From Hexactinellida sp. DTS-2022 (lineage: Eukaryota; Porifera; Hexactinellida): 64,000 bases of DNA. Positions 34,068 through 45,714 of this stretch are shown here, in pieces. The notes below the pieces were generated by a model. The model was given only the letters and a program-made list of their open reading frames with translations, did no database searches and was not told the origin of the DNA. A program made the position numbers and the translations under genes. Every line of letters starts with the position of its first letter. Within the stretch, counting starts at the first letter, position 1. The stretch covers positions 2,976,001-3,040,000 of the forward strand of contig JAPNXP010000008.1 of assembly GCA_028753945.1 (NCBI GenBank), given 5' to 3'.

Positions 34068-35640
34068 CAGTCCAAACGCGTTTCGACTGGTTGGAACGCG
34101 TTTCGACTGCTTTTCTAGTCGAAACGCGTTTCGACTAGTCCAAATGCGTTTCCAATATTATTTATTTATCATGGGTATTTATTAAGTCAACTGTAACTAA
34201 TTAGCTTAATGAGCAGAATATAACTTGTAATATTTATTCTAATTCTAATAAATTACCCCACACCTCCGTATAATTTGGGAATTGAGATACTTTAATATGT
34301 AAATATAATTTAACTTGACTCTGAATCCAATCGTAACTGAACACAAATCTAAGAGCAGTCAGCAGTATACTACTACAAAGCAGAAATGTTTACTTGTAAA
34401 TGACCGTTATAATTGGATACAGCTGCTATTATTCATCTTTTGATTGAAGTTAATGAAAGCATAAATCGGTTCTCAAATAAACAACACAGCCCACCTATAT
34501 AACTAGACAGTATCGGTCTTTCATAATAATACCCATTGCTTTGTTCAAGAAGAAGATTCGCTTGTTGGCATGTCACGCCGTGAAAGGTTCAATGACTATC
34601 TATCTAGTCAACGTCCCAATTCAGTTATCAGTTCAGATGAAATATCTGAAATAATTAACATTTGCTCCGCAACTTGTCCGAGCAATAAAGGTGCTGCCCG
34701 CCAGAGGTTCTACAGACTTAGAAAAAAGTACCTCGTCAAAGAGTTAAATCCTCGTAAATACCTCTATGAAATCGCAACTAACTCACATAACTTGTTGAGA
34801 GTAGCCTCCAAAGAGTCACTCTTTGATTTGTTTGAGAATAATCATGCAGAGGGAGGAAAGCACCTTGGAAGAGACAGACTATTTGCAGTCCTCAAGCAAA
34901 AGTATTGTGGATTTTCTAAAGAATTAGTCCAAGTTTTTCTGAATTCCTGTAATGAGTGCCAACTACAGAAATGTAAAAAACAATTGAAGAGCACAGTCAG
35001 TAAACCTATACATTCTTCAAACTTTGCCTCAAGAGGTCAAATCGACCTAATTGATTTCCAGAACACTCCTGAAATCAACAAACCCTACAGCTTCTTATTA
35101 GTGTATCAGGATCACCTAACCAAATTTGTTGTCATTCGTCCATTGCGAAACAAGTCTGCACAGGAAGTAGTCGAACAACTTCTGGACATATTCTGCCTGT
35201 TTGGACCGCCACACATCCTACAGAGCGATAATGGTAAGGAATTCAAGAATATCAATCTTGCAACGATGATCCGGGAGAAATAGCCAGAATGTAAACTAAT
35301 TCATGGCAAGGCTAGACATCCCCAATCTCAAGGCTCTGTTGAAAGAGTGAACAGATAGATTAAAAAGGTATTCAAATTTTCTGTCACCTGAAGAAGTTCC
35401 TGAGAATACAGTGACACTCCGGAAAGCTATCCTAGTCTCATCTCTCGGCAAGAGCAGACTAGTTTGTAATTGCACCAGTGGCTGTGGGACTAATCGCTGT
35501 AGGTGTAGACGTTATCAAAAACTCTGCAGCTCCAAGTGCCACAGAAAACGGTCTTGCCATAACAAATAAGTAGGAAAGTAACCGAATTAGAAAATACGGA
35601 AAAGTAAAATTATTCTAATAACTCGGCCCTTGCTAATCCG
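34068..35640 (+). mobile_element. Ginger-type element B, decayed
   Basis: Left end TGTTGCAGTCCAAACGCGTT with subterminal GAAACGCGTTTC palindromes. It encloses a relative of the A integrase with an internal deletion. The right end was not identified; the boundary is approximate. Confidence 0.65.
34570..35570 (+). pseudogene. KRBA2-type integrase pseudogene (element B)
   Basis: The first 237 codons are collinear with A1 (KHLGRDR, GQIDLIDFQ, LQSDNGKEF retained) at roughly 70% visible identity. Then the Trp codon of the EKWPEC block is TAG at 35281, and a second TAG replaces Glu two residues after SVERVNR (about 35358). Around 35375 the frame jumps to the last 60 codons (PEEVPENTVTLR .. CNCTSGCGTNRCRCRR .. 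CHNK), so about 350 codons, including the Cys/His finger, are deleted. It is inactive. Its codon choice and sequence divergence from A show it is a separate lineage, not a broken A copy. Confidence 0.85.
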
Positions 35641-35709
35641 AATCTCGTTAGTCCCAACGAAATATTACGTATTTTAAAATCCAATTCCATTTAAAATTAT
35701 ACTTTTTTT

Positions 35710-37041
35710 TAGGGCTGAAACGAATATACCGAATACCGTATATACTCTAATAGTAGCCCCTATTCGAATAATCGCCTACCTCCAATAATAGCCCCCCCAA
35801 ATTAGCAAATACAAATTTATCACGGGTACCCTGAGAAATCTAATAATAGTTATCAAATAATAGTCGCAATACGATTATCAACCGACTATACTAAATAAAT
35901 TGTATCAACATGTGATATTCTCGAAAAGTCACAAAAATTATTGGTCAGAAAATGGCCTAAAAAACAACAATCGCCTAGGCTTCGAATAAATACGGTATTC
36001 GAATATTTGTTCGAAATGATTGAACGAATATTCGTTCGTTTGCAAACGAATATTCGTTACGAAACGAATATTCGTTTGGACGAATATTAGATTGAAACGG
36101 ATATTCTTTTACAATTTTGGACAACAACAAGACTTTTGTATAGCTTAGAGTTATCGTAAATATAAATTCCCACTTAAACTAGCTGATTATTAGTTAACTT
36201 GTGTATAATACACTTTGTAACTGTTATTATTAGGCCACTGTTTGTTGGTATCTTGTTTCAGCTCCACCGCCCGCGTCAGATTTCACTCCCACACGAATAT
36301 TGTCATTATTTCCATTATTACACCTACATTTCAAAGTAAGGCCACTGTTCGTTACCAATTTTATTGTAGGACACACTCTAAAATAGCCATAATTAGCTAG
36401 TAACAAAATCAGAACCTATACAGTGGCGTATCCAGGGGGGGATTTGGGTGTTCAAACACCCCCCTCATAACTGGTTTCCAAAATGGATATGTTGTTATTT
36501 ATAATTTTGTACAACTGCACAATATTACTCTGCTCCTACTATGTGACAAGAATAGCTGTACATTGATGTTTGAGCGTCTAAGATTCAAAAAAAATTCTGG
36601 GGAAATGTGTCCCCCAAGAGCCCCCCTTACCATCGCTCGCTAAGCTCGCTCCAAAGCACCCCCCTCACGATAATCCTGGATACGCCACTGCTATAACAAG
36701 CATTATTACCCAACGATTGCATATTTTATCAATAAGTACTCACAAATTAGAATATTTGCTCAGATAATTGTTAACTATGTCGTCATCAAATAATGAGATA
36801 ATGACAATGAGATGCCGCCCGCCCGCATCCTCTGCTAGACTTCGTGTGGAGCTGAAACAATATTGTCATTAACAGTGGCCGTATATTATACCATTGTAAC
36901 ATTATCAAAAACCTATTTTCCAATGAATTTTGTCTCTAGAAATTGATTTAATGCTTAGTCATCCAAACGAATAATATTCGAATATTCGTTCGTTTAGAAA
37001 AAGGTTCGTTCGTTACATTTCGAATATTCGTTTCAGCCCTA
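35710..37041. mobile_element. hAT element, TAGGGCTGAAACGAATA ends (1332 bp)
   Basis: TIR TAGGGCTGAAACGAATA, with the inverse at the right end. 8-bp duplication CTTTTTTT (35702-35709, 37042-37049). 'cgaatattcgtt' repeats lie near both ends. The interior has no transposase frame; it contains a nested MITE (36421-36691) and the paired stretches 'ggccactgttt' and 'acagtggcc'. Confidence 0.85.
36421..36691. mobile_element. MITE with CAGTGGCGTATCCAGG ends (271 bp)
   Basis: Perfect TIR CAGTGGCGTATCCAGG. A short ctata repeat flanks it (36416-36420, 36692-36696). The ends are hAT-like, but only 5 bp of duplication is readable. Confidence 0.85.
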
Positions 37042-37136
37042 CTTTTTTTAAACAAAAATAATTATTGCTAGATCTCCCGTTGGAATTAGCGATGGTTAGG
37101 GTTAACGAGGTTCCAATTAGTGAGGGTATACTGTAG

Positions 37137-37350
37137 ATTGATTGCATCATGGAAAGTCATTTTACAGTAGGTCTGTTTATTGTGAGCAAGTTTTGTCTGC
37201 TTTATTAATTAAAATGACATATATATTATAAACCACGACATGATCCCAATTTAACAACTTACATAGGATTTGTGTCAAGTTGAGTTCGCTTATTACGAAA
37301 TATCTCTATGATGATCACTATTTTTGGTCGATTGGAATTTCATAATACGA
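37137..37350. mobile_element. Degraded MITE related to 48198-48394
   Basis: 'cagtaggtctgtttattgtg', 'caatttaacaacttacatag', 'gtcaagttgagttcgcttat' and 'tacgaacctgac' keep the order of the cleaner copy at 48198-48394. Confidence 0.6.
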
Positions 37351-37665
37351 ACCTGACAATATTTCCCTTTCGCTAGTTATAGTTATTATTTTACTAACTG
37401 TATCAATGGATGGATGCGGTTACTAGTGAGAGTTATTTTGGTATAACAAAAGTAAGAATATATTTCTATCCAATGTCCGTCCATTCTACTTAGTACTTAC
37501 CTGCGTCAACTTCAAAGTAATAGAGGATCATAATATTAAGATACTTGAGGCATTACAATCGAACTTGTAATGCCTCAACAGTGGCTCAATACATACCACA
37601 AATATTTTCATAAAAAGCTCTTGAGGAACGCACAACAATTCGACTAGAATGACTGATATCTCTTA
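37351..37665. other. No gene recognised
   Basis: AT-rich spacer between a degraded MITE and a Ginger-type end. Confidence 0.35.
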
Positions 37666-37669
37666 AATA

Positions 37670-37876
37670 GAATAAATATTACAAGTTATATTTCTGCTCA
37701 TTAAGCTAATTAGATATTTAATTTATTTACAGTTGACTTAATAAATACCCATGATAAATAAATAATATTGGAAACGCATTTGGACTAGTCGAAACGCGTT
37801 TCAACTAGAAAAGCAGTCGAAACGCGTTCCAACTAGTCGAAACGCGTTTCGACTGGAAACGGCTTCTGACTGCAAC
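37670..37876 (-). mobile_element. Left end of Ginger-type element B, joined to copy A2
   Basis: The reverse complement matches 34080-34240 (GAAACGCGTTTC palindromes, 'attatttatttatcatgggt', 'ttagcttaatgagcagaata'). Its outermost bases GCAGTCAGAAGCCGTTTCC abut the integrase codons of copy A2 directly. Confidence 0.85.
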
Positions 37877-38875
37877 AGTTACATCAACAGCAATTTCTTT
37901 TGGGATACCAAAGCTTTCCAACCCCCCTACAGGGTCTCGACCAAAGAGTACTCGGTAAGGTGTTTTGTTTTCTAAAGTTGAATGTGGACTGGTGTTGATG
38001 GAATATTGAGTAGTATTAACATATTTAATCCAGCATTGATCATTATTCTTTCTCATAAGAGAACCCAAAACTTTCTTAATCTCCCTATTAACCCTTTCCA
38101 CAGAGCCCTGGGACTGCGGATGTCTTGGTTTGCCATGAATAATCTTGCATTCAGGCCATTTTTCTCTTATCATAGTAGCAAGGTTGATATTTTTAAATTC
38201 CCTGCCATTATCACTCTGCAAGATATGAGGGGGTCCAAACAAAGAGAAGATGTCCAGCAGGTTCTTGACTACTTCATCTGCAGACTTCCTTTGTAGGGCA
38301 CGGAGAACTACAAATTTGGTGAGGTGGTCTTGATACACCATTAAGAAATTATATGGTCTATTTACTTCAGGTGTATTCTGTAGGTCTATCAAGTCTACTT
38401 GACCTCTTGAAGCAAATTCTGATGTTCTGATAGGTTTAGTTACAGTACTCTTAAGCTGTTTCTTACATCTCTGTAACTGACACTCAGAACAGGAATTCAG
38501 GAAGACTTGAATCACTTCCTTTGAGAAACCGCAATAATTCTCTTTAAGGACAGTGAACAATCTGTCTCTTCCTAGATGCTTTCCCCCTTCCGTATGGACA
38601 GTTTCAAACAAATCAAATAGCTTATCTTTGGAAACCACTTCCAAATCCTTCTCGGAATAAGTAACTGCCTCATATAAGACTTGTAAAGAGTTGGAATCTG
38701 TAAATCGAAATCTTTTTCGCTTCCTATAATATCTCTGTCGTTCAGCACCTCTACTCACTGGACAAGGCCCAGATATGATATTAAGAACATCAGAAACTTG
38801 TTCCGAACTCATGACTGAACTGGGACAATCATCAGAATTAAGATATATATTGAAATCCGTGCGGTGTGGCAACAT
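37805..38875 (-). pseudogene. KRBA2-type integrase, truncated and fused to an element end
   Basis: The first 334 residues are identical to the A1 integrase, with the H-H-C-C region and all three catalytic acidic residues present. The frame then reads through the left TIR of element B for 22 codons (AVRSRFQSKRVS ..) to a stop at 37805. It lacks the splice donor, exon 2, the Cys/His finger and the CRC-like tail. Whether the DDE core alone retains any activity cannot be told from sequence. Confidence 0.9.
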
Positions 38876-39361
38876 TTAGTAAGAATTCAACAGTTATTCG
38901 ATTGCTCCTTGATTCGTGGAATATATAATAAACACAAATACATATAATTTATAGGTGATATGGAACTTCAAACATTGCTTCTATACGTCAAAATTAAGAT
39001 TATCACAGAATGTTTATAAGTAGATCTTCAAACAAATTCGAAATGTATATTAATAATATTATTAAATATAGGAGATCACAGACTTCAAATTTAAATAAAT
39101 ATTTGTACACGAGCATTGATAATGAATAAGCAAAGATCCTTGTAGGATTGTTATTCCTAACATCTTAGCGTTTTTATTCATAACTTATCATAGCGTTTTT
39201 ATTCATAACTTATCATTAAAATTTTTGTCCACCCATGATATATAATTTCTATTGGAAACGGGTTTGGACTAGTCAGAACCGGTTTCAACTGTTAAAGTAG
39301 CTGAAACGGTTTCTGACTAGTTGAAACGCGTTTCAACTGGAAACGGCTTCTGACTGCAACA
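37877..39361 (-). mobile_element. Ginger-type element copy A2, 3'-truncated
   Basis: Reverse complement of A1 from its left end to codon 334 of exon 1. Where I compared bases there was no difference, including the tandem 25-bp repeat 'tgataagttatgaataaaaa' in the leader. Exon 2 and the right end are absent. Confidence 0.9.
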
Positions 39362-39364
39362 TAT

Positions 39365-39635
39365 ACAATCAAGTTAAACTTACTTGATGTGAATATTAAC
39401 AAATTGGTTAAAGGAGAAGAAATAGTAATTGGTTGTTAAATTATAACAGGAGAATATAGTCAATTCATCAAGTGAAACGTAAATAGTGTCAGAAAAAATT
39501 AACAAGTAATAGTGTTTAACAAATATACCCGCAAATTGTGAACATGATATGAAAACAAATATAAATAACTTAAATGGATTAAGGAACATCAATATACAGT
39601 TATAACAGATTTTCATAATACAAAATTAAAAATGA
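39365..39635. other. No gene recognised
   Basis: AT-rich spacer. A 78-codon minus frame at 39380-39616 has no motif. Confidence 0.4.
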
Positions 39636-39639
39636 TGAA

Positions 39640-40010
39640 TTTTTGCAAAGTCATCAACAGGTCATGTGTTGAGTTATAAGTTTCAAATTTCATTTATAGA
39701 ATATAACACATGCCACTAATGTGTTCAACAAATTTGAAACAGAACAGTCAATTGGTTATCGAGATATTAAGGGTTAATGTGTGCTCAGTTGAGAGATTTG
39801 TTTCAAATTCAAAGGAAAAATGATGAATTATTGCAAAGTCATCAACAGGTCATGTGTTGAGCTAGAAGTTTCAAATTTCATTTATAGAATATAACACATG
39901 CCAATAATCTGTTCAACAAATTTGGAACAGAACAATCATGGTTATCGAGATATTAACGGTTAAACACTGCTCACAATTCGCGGCTACTTTCGCTGCTAAC
40001 TTCACACTCG
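39640..40010 (-). repeat. Interspersed repeat, copy 2 (tandem dimer)
   Basis: Two 190-bp subunits ('gcaaagtcatcaacaggtca', 'ttatcgagatattaa') invert the 22575-22885 repeat and end at 'gcggctactttcgctgctaa' about 100 bp before the ULP1-PHD start codon. Confidence 0.8.
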
Positions 40011-40122
40011 TACATTATTTTCATTTCAGTAACATATAAACTATCGTGATTCTTAACTTTGATTAATTCTGCAAAAACGATCTTGTAAGTCACATATTTG
40101 TATTATCTACTGTATTACGATA

Positions 40123-42525
40123 ATGCCACAAATTACGAAAAGAAATGCGAGACAGATGCTGCAAAGAACATTGTCGAGATTCAAGTAGGGCATTAGTCGA
40201 TCGCCAAAAAATTGATCGCGATCTCGATCCCGATCTTCACATAAAATAGTATCGCGATCTCGATCCCGATCGCATTTTTACAAATGATCGCCGATCCGAT
40301 CCCGATCACTTTTGCGATCATTTCTTATTTTCCGTAGTAACTATTTAGGATGCTCAGGTTTCAACTTGACCAACTTTTAGAAACACTGAAGTTAGATTTT
40401 CAAAAACCTGAAAAATATTTTATTGTTACGGGCCTGTTTTATGAATAAATTGAATTGATAATCGAATTAATAATAATAGTGCTATATTATTAATAAATTT
40501 AATTGGGCAACCTTTTCTAAAAGATCGGAATGTAGGATTGAAAATTTATGCAAAAAAATGATCGCGATCTCAATTTCGATCGTTCTGTAAAATACGATCG
40601 ACGATCCTGCTTCGATCGTCAAAAAGGATCGCGATCTTTGATCGTTCGATCCTAATGCCCTAGATTCAAGCAAGTAACAGGCCAGAGAATCGGCGCCGTC
40701 TTCACTTGGGACGGAGGTATTTGTAATCTAGCAAATGGACCCTTCACTGAATTTCTCAATACAAATAAAGATGTGATTTGGAAGTGCCTTGCCAATTGCC
40801 CTAATTCTATAGATTCAATACCAGCGCACGATCTTGAAATGACTGTAAAAATAGAGAGCGATGTTACCTCATTTAATGTGAGCACATTAAGAAATATAGT
40901 ATCGTGGATCACTCAAAAATCAATAGGTACGTTTTCGTTTTGTTATATCATCAATTCCAACTTATTTTACAACTGTTTCTAGGGACGGCTCGATATTTCT
41001 GGGGCAGGGAAGATAACAAACCCATTTGGTGGCCAGAAGAGATACCGTTCAAAAACATTGCCCGGAAAACTTTTAAAAGAGCATGCCTCATTCAAATCAT
41101 AAATGCTTATAAAAAATTCAAACCAATTACTGACTCGCTACAAACTGGCCCTGTTAATAACACAGAACTACCTTTTCTTGACACAGAACTAACTTGTATT
41201 GACAACAGTCAGCATTTAGAATTCGCTTATGACAACACCAAATTACCTTGTATTGACTACACTACACAGATCTAACACAGAACTCCAACAATGTCTTGGA
41301 ACTAGTAGATAGTTTTAAATGAAACAGGTTTACAATCGGTAAATAGTACATCCAATGAATATCAGCTCCAAATCGCTTCAGAAAAAATAAATATTCCAAA
41401 CGATAGATATGACTTGTCATCAAACGATTCTTATTTCCAAGGTTTATTTACAAGTAATTATACATCTTCCAATCCACTTCTAACGACATTTTATACCAAC
41501 CTGAGAACACTCCACCACCAAGACCAGATTTCACATCCCCGTTTTCACGCACGCTGGCTGAACTGGTAAATGTGCGCCCAATTACCCCTTTAATGACAAC
41601 TGTTAATTCCGTTGACCAAAGAATTAAGGAGAATTTATTAAACAGCTTTCCAATACAAATACCTTTCTACTGGAGTTTCGCTGAACTTTTCATGGTGAGT
41701 TGTTTCTTAATCATGGCATGTATTTGTTTTTTATGAGTATGTATCAATATTTAGGATCTTCTAAAAGAATCATACCCAAATCTACTAGGGTTGCAAGATA
41801 CGATCTTATCTAAGGTAAATTCAATAAAAGTAAATTTATATTTATTTATGTAAACGATTCTACTAACTTTTTGACTAAACAAGAACACTTGCTTGCGCTG
41901 CCGCTTATGCGGACGTTTCATGTTTGCTGATCGATATTTTTTGTAGAAGCGCGAATTTATCAAAGCTCCAGAAAATAGCCTACAGATTCATCACGATGGG
42001 AATTTACATTGGGTGTGCTCCAGAAAAACTAGTAACGATATCTATCTATATGATTCAGCATATTCAGGGCGTACTAGTGAGGAATTAGATATCCAACTGG
42101 CACAATTGTATGCCGATAATGAACCCGTCCTCAAAGATAACGTCATGCCAATGCAGCAACAACGCGGCGGGGCAGACTGTGGTGTTTTTGTTGCAGCAGT
42201 CTGCCTTTCGATAGCTTCTGGAGGTAATCCTGTGAATATTAGATGGCGACAGACTAATATGCGTACACATTTGAGAAAATGCATCGAGAATGAATCTTTG
42301 TCACCTTTTCCTACAGTTAGAGTTCCTAAACCACAAGGCACCATGACAGTACCTATAGATGACTTGATAAGAATAGAGATTTGGTGCCTTTGTCGGTTAC
42401 CACAATATGCATTCGCAAACATTGTTGAATGTACTAAGTGTACTAAATGGTACCACAAACCATGTGTTGGTTTTCCAGACACCACTGAACCAATGCCATC
42501 ATTCTCATGTCCAATTTGTAACTAA
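40123..42525 (+). pseudogene. ULP1-like protease with PHD finger, unit K1
   Basis: Multi-exon gene. The exon 1 pieces are 40123-40185 and 40671-40926, split by a hAT. Exon 2 runs from 40983 (GTARYFWG), followed by 41755-41814 (GLQDTILSK) and 41947-42525. An exon ending at 41694 is also visible. The last exon has the C48/ULP1 triad order: His in GNLHWV, Asp in YLYDS, Gln in MQQQRG, Cys in GADCGVF (TGT 42178-42180). A complete C4HC3 PHD finger follows (CLC .. CTKC .. WYHKPC .. CPIC). Such proteases cut SUMO or ubiquitin-like tags, and PHD fingers read histone tails. The hAT insertion and an in-frame TAA at 41273 suggest it is dead, though the last exon is intact. It faces the KDZ-like gene 42596-45700 with 70 bp between stops. 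Confidence 0.75.
40186..40662. mobile_element. hAT MITE in exon 1 of the K1 ULP1-PHD gene (477 bp)
   Basis: Exact 8-bp duplication gattcaag (40178-40185, 40663-40670). TIR TAGGGCATTAG with inverse CTAATGCCCTA. Subterminal 'gatcgcgatctcgatcccga' repeats. Skipping it plus one duplication joins the exon in frame (SRFK then QVTG). Confidence 0.95.
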
Positions 42526-42595
42526 ATTTTATCATTTTTGTAGTAGTATATAATTAACAATATTTTATTATTCAAACATTTAGACTTATTTCCAA

Positions 42596-45500
42596 TTAAA
42601 CTATATATATTATTTGTCGGTTTAAAATAGCTAAAAAATATCTTGTAGTAAAGAAAACGTTCTCTACTCTCATATATGCTATTTGGGTAGAGATACGTCG
42701 TAACAAGGAGAAAATCTGTTCACAGGCTTGCGAGTTAATTTTCTTGATATGCGTAGTTTGAATCAACTTCATCGAGTAGGATAGGCTACATTTGTGGTTC
42801 ACAGAGTGAAATCTATCAACTAAAAATGTTGTATCACGAAATAGTAGAGGGTCACTAGAAAAAGAATTTCATCAATTGATTAAATTTGCCTAGATTAGAA
42901 ATTAAATGTTACCTCATTAAACATGTAGTATGCAAATTGCATGCATTATCGTAGATTATAATCCTTGGAGGCTTGCGAAAAATACTGGCTAGCATATTAT
43001 ATACTACCACTGTAGACTCTTGTTCTCTTAAAAGCTGAAAGCCGTAGCAAATTTTGTGTTGGCATGTGATGATCAACATCCCTGGAGAGAATCTTCTGTG
43101 TTTTGAGTAGATTTTGAACATTTATGCATTCCCTCTTCCTTTTGAATATTATAAGTTGGTAATCTATAGAATAACATATGTCCTCAATGAATTCGAATCT
43201 GAACACATTTATAAAGATAGCGAATATATCTAACGGCTTAATATTTAATTGAATTTCAAGTTAGAACGTGATTTAATTCTTTTTTAAATAAATAAATGGG
43301 AAAATAGATTACCAAGATTATAATGCAAATTATAACATATATCTTGGATATGTTAATACATATTTTAGAATTAATGTAAAAGGCACTATACTTACTTGTA
43401 GTGGATTGGGAAGCCTGGAAAATAGTTGAAGTAGTCGCTGATTTCAGACGAATACTCAATAAGCTTTCTAGTAGGATTTTTAAACATAGCATCAATTTTA
43501 CATAAGATTAATATCAAAAGTGGTTGAATAATTGGATGCAAAGACACATGTTTTTTTTTATTTACTATTGGAGGAAGCGAATTAAAGAGTTGTTGGAAGG
43601 AAATCATCTTACTAAATATTTGGAGGAGATCATTAGTGCAAAGAAACTGGCCCTTTGATAATTTGACTATAGATGCTCTCTCTGTTTTCGTTAATAGAGA
43701 GAATTGGAATATTCCAGATAATGGAGATGGACTACTTAGTAAATTTAAAACAGCAGTGACACCAGAGTAACCTTCATTAATTTGGACCCAACGCTAGACT
43801 CCACAGTGCTGTGAAGGATATAATTAACAAACTCTTCCAGCTCGATGTTAATTAGCATTTCTTTGAAGGTGCTCTCTCTTAACCCATTAGAACTAAATTC
43901 TTTCAACGCTTTCCTTGCCCTAGAGTTTGGAATAAAACTTCGTTGGAAATTCGGGATCATGGTAAATTGTTGAAGTTCACTTATTGAATGAGGGGCATCG
44001 GGGATATGTTTAACGTTCCTAGTGTAACACCGTCCATTATTATTATTATTTCGGGGTTGTCCTTGCAAATAGGACAAATGAAACTTGCTCGATAGTCGAT
44101 ATTAATCATCCTTAGATATGCATTCCATCCTTTTTGGAAAACGTGGTACCGATATCTATCTTCCTTCCCAAGCCTCTCTTGGATTCTGTTTTTCGCTCTA
44201 TAAAAAGCAAACTAAAACTAAAATCCTGATGTATTTATTTAAATATTTAATAGAACAAACCTTAGATAACCATGAAGTGTATTTCTAGATGAAGTCATAA
44301 ATTCACTATATTCATATAGTATGTCATAGTGTAGAAAGTAGCGATTATTGGTGTTGAGCAGAAGGTAGGACGCACCATCGAAAGATGCTTTACAGTTGCA
44401 TGGTCCATTGCATACAGAGCTATAGACTATAGAATGGTAACAACACACAAAAAATATGAGAAGAGTAGTATATTAAAAACCTTTATGATCAGCAAGTTCT
44501 ATTAACATTCGCAGTATAAAGGATGATTCCTTTTCTCTCCAAATGAACATTGTCTTGAATGTTAAATTGATATCCGTGTTCACACTTTTTCTGTAAATAA
44601 TTCAGTTGGTAAGTTCATATATTGACATTGTTGTTGTTGTTTATAGATGCTAGTCAATTGTTCACCAAGAGATAAGGGGATAAGTTGAGTAGATATTATT
44701 GAATAATCAATTTCTTTCAGGGAAGCTGAGGTTGAATCGAAATTACAAGTTGGTAAAAAAGCTTGCAAGGTATCTGATTTGTTACACTTTCCCAAACACG
44801 TATCACAGAACCATCTCATCCAGGGTTTCATCCAGGCGTATGCAACGCGCCTGTAGGCGCGTAAATTTGGATGAAAAAATTTCTAGGCGCGCGAAAATCG
44901 AGAGATGCTCCCATAGACTTAATACAAAATGATTAATTTAGGCGCGTGTGAGCGATCTCAAACTAAATCTAGGCGCGCGCGAAATTTAGTCTGGATGAAA
45001 GCCTGTTTGTTACACTTTCCCAAACACGTATCACAGAACCATCTCATCCAGGGTTTCATCCAGGCGTATGCAACGCGCCTGTAGGCGCGTAAATTTGGAT
45101 GAAAAAATTTCTAGGCGCGCGAAAATCGAGAGATGCTCCCATAGACTTAATACAAAATGATTAATTTAGGCGCGTGTGAGCGATCTCAAACTAAATCTAG
45201 GCGCGCGCGAAATTTAGTCTGGATGAAAGCCTGATCTCATCTCTTTATTGTAATAACAATGAAAAAGTTCATTTTCGACTAGAAAGATGGTTGATCGATT
45301 CAGAATGAAAATTTTAAAACCTTTGAAACAATTAGGTAGGCACATATTATGATACAAAGTGCAAAGGCTTCACAGTGGATGCAATTGTGATCACAACACT
45401 TCAAGCATTCTTTAGCAAGATCATCAATAACAACTTTTCTTTTAGTTAGCGTGATCTTCCCTAAATGATATTCATATAGTATCTAATCAAGAAGATACTT

Positions 45501-45700
45501 ATTATTACATGAAATAAATAAAATATACGTACCTGTTTTATTGAATTCAAAATCAGCGACTATTGCAAATTGTGAATCACACAGTTTCCAAGACTTTGAT
45601 TCGACAATCAATAGTGAAGTGTATTGATCAATTATAGAAATCGTCAACGTAGATTCCTCTTCATCGTCAAGCGAAGACAAATTGAAAATATTGTGGTCTA
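42596..45700 (-). pseudogene. KDZ-like DDE transposase, unit K1
   Basis: Minus-strand multi-exon gene collinear with 51066-53215. From the 5' side it shows an exon ending in a clear donor at 45532 (DEEESTLTISIIDQY), a Cys-rich piece LAKECLKCCDHNCIHC (about 45360-45425), RWFCDTCLGKC (about 44800), a CNGPCNCKASFDG zinc cluster with SSRNTLHGYLR (44239-44448), GWNAYLRM and a broken first-Asp region (about 44040-44150). Further pieces are ELEEFVNYIL (43745-44077), IIIYDNACNLH (42909-42990) and INSQACEQIFSLLRR (42596-42802). In the intact paralogue the order LDGxTxG, YDN, NSQxCEQ fits a D-D-E triad, as in Kyakuja-Dileera-Zisupton transposases. The assignment is by recollection of motifs. Here the first Asp region is eroded, and a duplicated hAT interrupts an exon or intron near 44.8-45.2 kb. 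Confidence 0.6.
44821..45233. mobile_element. hAT MITE in a 228-bp tandem duplication
   Basis: The MITE (44821-45005, ends CAGGGTTTCATCCAG and the inverse of CTGGATGAAAGCCTG) and 43 bp of its left flank are repeated at once (45006-45233) without visible change. The outer duplication atctcatc (44813-44820, 45234-45241) is intact. The interior is rich in 'aggcgcgcg'. Confidence 0.9.
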
Positions 45701-45714
45701 TTCCTAACGAGTAG

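Larger units (their letters stand above)
35615..37136. mobile_element. pogo-like MITE split by a hAT
   Basis: Partly inverted flanks 'gctaatccgaatctcgttag' (35628 onward) and 'ttaacgaggttccaattag' (37100-37130) with a terminal CTGTA look like the two halves of one MITE. The hAT 35710-37041 lies between them. The left boundary is uncertain. Confidence 0.5.

Noticed and set aside
42042-42485. 147-codon frame antisense to the K1 protease exon
   Set aside because: Shadow. The plus strand has the catalytic triad and PHD finger.
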